Assembly (NCBI RefSeq): GCF_002018875.1
Contig: NZ_MVOL01000028.1
Coordinates: 1-35,139, forward strand
Direction of reading: 5' to 3'
Length of the DNA: 35,139 bases
Origin: Pseudomonas sp. MF4836
GTDB taxonomy: Bacteria > Pseudomonadota > Gammaproteobacteria > Pseudomonadales > Pseudomonadaceae
Shown here: positions 31,422 to 35,139 of the stretch, piece after piece
Position numbering within the stretch: the first letter of the stretch is position 1
Layout of the letters: every line of letters starts with the position of its first letter
Notes under the pieces: model-generated
The model's database searches: none
Told to the model about the DNA's origin: nothing
What the model saw: the letters and a program-made list of their open reading frames with translations, nothing else
Program-made: the position numbers and the translations under genes

Positions 31422-34400
31422 GCATCGGCCTCCGTGCTGAGGGCTGAACGCCAGGGCGCGGTGAGCAGCGGGCGATAGAGTGTCTCGGCCCAGCCGCTGA
31501 AACTTTCGTCGGCGACCAGGGCGTTGTAATCGGCGAATTGCCGGGCCAGGGCCGGGCTCTCGCGGCGCTCGCCATCGGTGGTCTGGCCATCGCCTTCATA
31601 GGCTTTGCGCGCGGCGGCTTCGGCCTTGAGCGGGTCGCTCTGGCCCAGCCAGGCGAACGCGGTTTTCACCGCCACCGGCAATGGCTGGCGCATCCCGGCC
31701 TGCCAGGCCAACAGCAATTCGCCGAGGCTGTCGAGCGCCGCTTGCTGCTCCAGGGCCGGCAACAGCAGGCTGTCGTCACTGGCCACCAACGCGGTGCTTA
31801 ACGGGTAGCCGCTGGCACAGGCCACCAGGTGATTGACCCACACCCGAATCAGTCGGTGCCACTTGCGGGTCTTGATCGAGCCGATGCTGTTAGGGATGGC
31901 AGTTACCGACAACAGGCCGCCGTCGCCGCGCTGATGCAGGCCGCTGAGCCAACCCTCCAGGCGCACGCCCTTAAGCTCCAGGGAGACCGGCAAGGCGCTG
32001 GTCACCGGGGTCGGCCACAGGCTGAGCAATTGCTGGTAGCGCTGCAACAGGTCCGGCAGCGGCTCGATCAGCTCGCGCTGCAGGCACTCGCCAAAACCGG
32101 CCATGGGCAACAGGCCACTGGCTTGCAGCCGTTGTGCCTGGGCCTGCAAGGCCTGCTCGGGGTGCTCGGTATCACCGAGGGCAGCTTCCAGCAGGCTGTC
32201 GCTGAGGCTGTAGCGTTGCAGAGCGTCGAGGACGAAAGGCTCTTCATCGGCCAACGGGGCTTCCAGGGCTTCGAAGAACACCTTGAGCCGCTGGCTGAAA
32301 AAGTGCCGCACCGGGTTGCGCAAAAAGTCCTGCAACTGCCCCAGGCTCAGGGGTTCTTCCTGGACGTAGGGCGCCAGTTGTTCCGAACCCGTTTTCGGGT
32401 CGTGCTGCTGATGCAGCAGTTGCCACTCACGGGCGTAACTGAACAGCGCATCGCCCTCATGGAAATAGCGGGCGCTGAAAGGTTGCAGCGGATGCTCCTG
32501 GGTCATGCCTTCCAGCAGAGGCGCCTCATCGACCAGGGACCAGCCGCTGGCCAGGTGGTCGCGCAGCTGACCGATCAGCACCGAGGCCGGGCGTTCGCTG
32601 TTGTCACGAATGCTGCGCCCGACCCAACTGACGTACAGCTGGTTGCGCGCCGAGAGCAAGGCTTCGAGCAACAGATAGCGGTCGTCTTCACGGCGGGAAC
32701 GGTCGCCGGGGCGGTAGTCGCTGCCCATCAGGTCAAAATCCAGCGGCGGCTGGGCACGCGGGTAATCGCCATCGTTCATGCCCAGCAGGCACACCAGCTT
32801 GAAAGGGATCGCACGCATCGGCATCAGGGTGCAGAAGTTCACCGCACCGGCGAGAAAGCGCTGGGACAGGCGTCCCTGGTCGAGCCCAGCCAACCAGGCT
32901 TCGCGCACCACGGTCAGGGGCAGCTCGTCTTCCAGGCCGACCGACTGGCAGGTCTCGAGCCAGGTTTCCCGTAGGTCTTCCAGCTGGCTCAGCAGGTAGT
33001 CGTCGTGCTCGGTCTCCGCCAGGAAGAACAACTGCATCAGCCCTTGCAGGCGCTCGCCCCACTGCTGCGGCGTCGCGGCCTCCGTCAGTTGCCCATAGGC
33101 CACTTGCAAGGCGTCGAGCAGCGCCACCAGAGGGCCGATCAGCGCCGCGTCCAGGCCGCCGATTTCGTCGTAGGGTTCAATACCATCGCAAGCGGCGGAG
33201 CGGCCCACGGCGTAGCCCAATAACATGCGGCGCAGGCCGAAACGCCAACTGTTTTGCTCCAGCTCCTCGGGCAGCCCCAGCTGTGCACGCTGCTCGGCGC
33301 TCATGCCCCAGCGGATGCCGGCGCCTTCGATCCAGCGGTGCAGGGTCGGCAGGTCGGCTTCATCCACGCCAAAACGCGCACGCAAGGCCGGAACATCGAG
33401 CAGGTCGAGAATCTCACTGACCGGGAAGCGGCTGTCCGGCAGCTTCAGCAAGTGCTCCACGGCGATCAGCAACGGGTCGCGCCCGCGCTGGCCCTGGTCG
33501 GTCAGGGTGAAGGGGATAAAGCGTCGGTCATCGCGCTCCAGCTGCCCGAACACCGCACGGATATGTGGGGCGTAACTGTCGATGTCCGGAACCATCACGA
33601 TCACATCACGAGGGCGCAGGTCGGGATCGGCACTGAAGCGGGCGAGCAACTGGTCGTGGAGGATTTCCACCTCGCGCTGGGCGCTGTGGGCAATGTGAAA
33701 ACGGATCGACTGATCCTGCGTCAGATCGATCGCCGGCCAGTGTTCGCGGGTCTCGTTCAATGGGCGCAGTTCGAGGATGTCGTCCTGCAATTGATTGAGC
33801 ATGTTCTGCGGCTGGTTTTCGCTGAACAGGTCGATGCGCCCATCGCGAAAGGCCGCACGGTAGCTGCTGGGGTCGTCATAACTGTCGAGCAGGCTGATGT
33901 AGTCACGGCCCTGTTTGCCCCAGGCGGCCAGCAGCGGATGCGCATGCTGATGCAGGGTTTGCGGGTCGAGGGCAACGGGCATGCCGGCCTTGCGCGCCTG
34001 GCGCTTGTATTGATGCCGCAACAGGTCTTTATCGGCGACGATGTCGGCCCAATGGTGACGACATGGGTTGTGCACGCAAAGCAGCACCTGGCTGAATCGC
34101 GCCAATCCCGCCAAGGCTTCCAGGGCCTGGGCCGGCAGCGAAGAAATCCCGAACACGATCACTCGCGACGGCAAGCCCTTGGGCGCGACATCCAGCTGGT
34201 TGATGCGCTCGATAAAGCGCTGGTGAACCCCGGCCCGACTCTGGGCCATGCCTTCGGCCCCGACATCCAGCAGCAAGGCTCGCCACAACTCGGCCTGCCA
34301 GCAGTTGGCAGGGGTCAGCGGCTTGGCCTCGCCTCGACCATTACGCAATTGATGCCGGCCTGCGGCCCAATCTTCCAGCCAGTCGGCGCGGTACACCTGA

Positions 34401-34867
34401 TATTGGTCAAACAGGTCCGCCAGGCGCTCCGCCAGTTGGTAGCGCTTACGCAGGTCGGTGTCGTGGGTCAGGAAGCGTTGCAGGGGCTCGAAGTGCGGCT
34501 GATCGATCAGCTCGGGCAACAGGCGCATCAGGCGCCAGGTCAGCGGGGCTTTATCCAGCAGGGACTTGGGCGGAATTTCATCCCGTCCCAGCACCATGCG
34601 ATACAACTGCCACATAAAACTGCCCGGCAGTTGCACATCAATGGCGGCGGCAATACCGCAGCCTCCCAGGTCGTCGTCCTGCGGGTCTTCCGCCAGGGCC
34701 AGCTTCAACCATTGGGCGATACCGTTGCTCTGCACCAGGGCGATTTCATTTTCCAGGGGCGCCAGGGGGTAACGCCGCATGACGCTGATCACCAAGCTGC
34801 GCAGCTCATCCAGGCTGTTGCTCTGGACCACCATAAAACCAGCGTTGAGGGACGTAGCGTCCGGCAT
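31418..34867 (-). CDS. recC: Exodeoxyribonuclease V gamma subunit
   Basis: RecC is the scaffold and Chi-recognition subunit of RecBCD, built from an inactivated helicase fold and nuclease-like domain. The 1149-residue length is normal. Typical segments are the start MVVQSNSLDELRSLV (family: NxLe-L), QSNGIAQWLKLALAE near 46-60, VFGISSLPAQALEAL, and LVCLLGMNDGDYPR. The ATG at 34867 has AAGGA 7 bp upstream. It is the first gene of recCBD; the promoter must lie in the 143 bp between it and the rRNA terminator. Its stop overlaps the recB start in ATGA. Confidence 0.96.
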   Translation of the reverse strand: MPDATSLNAGFMVVQSNSLDELRSLVISVMRRYPLAPLENEIALVQSNGIAQWLKLALAEDPQDDDLGGCGIAAAIDVQLPGSFMWQLYRMVLGRDEIPPKSLLDKAPLTWRLMRLLPELIDQPHFEPLQRFLTHDTDLRKRYQLAERLADLFDQYQVYRADWLEDWAAGRHQLRNGRGEAKPLTPANCWQAELWRALLLDVGAEGMAQSRAGVHQRFIERINQLDVAPKGLPSRVIVFGISSLPAQALEALAGLARFSQVLLCVHNPCRHHWADIVADKDLLRHQYKRQARKAGMPVALDPQTLHQHAHPLLAAWGKQGRDYISLLDSYDDPSSYRAAFRDGRIDLFSENQPQNMLNQLQDDILELRPLNETREHWPAIDLTQDQSIRFHIAHSAQREVEILHDQLLARFSADPDLRPRDVIVMVPDIDSYAPHIRAVFGQLERDDRRFIPFTLTDQGQRGRDPLLIAVEHLLKLPDSRFPVSEILDLLDVPALRARFGVDEADLPTLHRWIEGAGIRWGMSAEQRAQLGLPEELEQNSWRFGLRRMLLGYAVGRSAACDGIEPYDEIGGLDAALIGPLVALLDALQVAYGQLTEAATPQQWGERLQGLMQLFFLAETEHDDYLLSQLEDLRETWLETCQSVGLEDELPLTVVREAWLAGLDQGRLSQRFLAGAVNFCTLMPMRAIPFKLVCLLGMNDGDYPRAQPPLDFDLMGSDYRPGDRSRREDDRYLLLEALLSARNQLYVSWVGRSIRDNSERPASVLIGQLRDHLASGWSLVDEAPLLEGMTQEHPLQPFSARYFHEGDALFSYAREWQLLHQQHDPKTGSEQLAPYVQEEPLSLGQLQDFLRNPVRHFFSQRLKVFFEALEAPLADEEPFVLDALQRYSLSDSLLEAALGDTEHPEQALQAQAQRLQASGLLPMAGFGECLQRELIEPLPDLLQRYQQLLSLWPTPVTSALPVSLELKGVRLEGWLSGLHQRGDGGLLSVTAIPNSIGSIKTRKWHRLIRVWVNHLVACASGYPLSTALVASDDSLLLPALEQQAALDSLGELLLAWQAGMRQPLPVAVKTAFAWLGQSDPLKAEAAARKAYEGDGQTTDGERRESPALARQFADYNALVADESFSGWAETLYRPLLTAPWRSALSTEADA

Positions 34868-34920
34868 AGAGGCTTCCTTGGAAAATGCACAAGCGAGGGT
34901 GGGACTTTAGCAGTGAGAGC

Positions 34921-34962
34921 AGCAGTAAGCTTCAAGTGGATAGCAGCAAGCTGCAGCCGAAC
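34921..34962. repeat. Two-copy 21-bp tandem repeat upstream of recC
   Basis: AGCAGTAAGCTT at 34921 recurs as AGCAGCAAGCTG at 34942, 10 of 12 identical with a 21-bp period; the second halves are diverged. The DNA is rich in AAGCTT/CAAGCTGC palindromes, like spacer DNA often seen near Pseudomonas operons. No function is evident. Confidence 0.35.
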
Positions 34963-35010
34963 AAGGTGCCTGTAAGGTCGCCCCCGCACAGCCAGCACTT
35001 TCCTGCGCGC

Positions 35011-35048
35011 AAAAACAAAACCCCTGATTGCGTTAGCAATCAGGGGTT
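35011..35048 (-). terminator. Intrinsic terminator of the rRNA operon
   Basis: AACCCCTGATTGC at 35019-35031 pairs perfectly with GCAATCAGGGGTT at 35036-35048 across a 4-nt loop. On the minus strand it is followed by TTTTGTTTTT. It lies just after the 5S rRNA gene and separates it from recC. Confidence 0.93.
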
Positions 35049-35060
35049 CTGGAATTTAAT

Positions 35061-35139
35061 CTTGACGATGACCTACTCTCACATGGGGAAACCCCACACT
35101 ACCATCGGCGATGCATCGTTTCACTGCTGAGTTCGGGAT
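35061..35139 (-). rRNA. rrf: 5S ribosomal RNA, 3' part (5' end outside window)
   Basis: The minus strand reads ATCCCGAACTCAGCAGTGAAACGATGCATCGCC..., continuing to GGTAGTGTGGGGTTTCCCCATGTGAGAGTAGGTCATCGTCAAG, which matches the 3' two thirds of Pseudomonas 5S rRNA. The exact 3' end is uncertain by a few bases. Its terminator follows at once, so this is the end of an rrn operon entering from the right edge. Confidence 0.93.

Noticed and set aside
27900..31478. 1192-codon open frame on the plus strand opposite recB
   Set aside because: It is a shadow of high-GC recB codons: His/Gln/Arg/Gly-rich, no ribosome site and no domain pattern, while recB on the other strand has all its motifs.
33254..34975. 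573-codon plus-strand frame opposite recC
   Set aside because: Antisense shadow; recC is intact and conserved.
1..35139. Prophage, CRISPR, toxin-antitoxin or anti-phage island
   Set aside because: No integrase, regular spacer array, small toxin/antitoxin pair or defence gene seen; RecBCD is a core housekeeping nuclease.

Overview
The window looks like chromosome from a fluorescent Pseudomonas, most likely the P. fluorescens/protegens/chlororaphis lineage. The support is high-GC, Pseudomonas-style coding, a typical REP doublet (REPIN) at 2397-2529, a yfiBNR cluster, kyn and ant tryptophan catabolism genes with Pseudomonas-type regulators, and a recCBD operon beside the 3' end of an rRNA operon. 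Species is inferred, since no search could be run. I see no phage, IS element, CRISPR array or tRNA.

Layout. (1) 1-2373: a truncated TauE/SafE-type exporter divergent from a LysR regulator, then a flavodoxin-fold oxidoreductase and a MerR regulator. (2) 2556-13773: a compact tryptophan-to-catechol block. It holds an amino acid permease and kynU (minus), the Lrp-type regulator kynR (plus), an AraC-type regulator (antR-like, minus), antABC plus an AroP-like permease (plus), then kynA and kynB (minus). KynA, KynB and KynU convert tryptophan to N-formylkynurenine, kynurenine and then anthranilate plus alanine. AntABC dioxygenates anthranilate to catechol. Two permeases could supply substrate. Catechol ring-cleavage genes are not in the window. 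(3) 13937-17851: a small cupin, then mmsA-mmsB (valine/methylmalonate-semialdehyde degradation) divergent from a LysR regulator. (4) 18128-20933: a small CxxC membrane protein convergent with the yfiR-yfiN-yfiB c-di-GMP signalling operon. (5) 21257-25638: a four-gene operon of a TIM-barrel isomerase-like protein, an isopenicillin-N-synthase-like oxygenase, a periplasmic amino-acid-type binding protein and a fused permease/ATPase. This is the least understood module here. (6) 25663-34867: recC-recB-recD on the minus strand, translationally coupled. (7) 35011-35139: the rRNA operon terminator and the 3' part of 5S rRNA.

Regulatory structure is the most interesting layer. Both kyn promoter regions carry variants of one motif, with a perfect 15-bp palindrome in the kynU/kynR gap and roughly helically phased copies upstream of kynB, as expected of an Lrp-type KynR. 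The 466-bp antR-antA gap holds two pairs of GGATA-type direct repeats, each with a 22-bp period, as expected of XylS/AraC-type operators. I found no convincing wholly new system. The best candidates for new biology are these regulatory arrays and the oxygenase/isomerase/ABC operon of unknown substrate.
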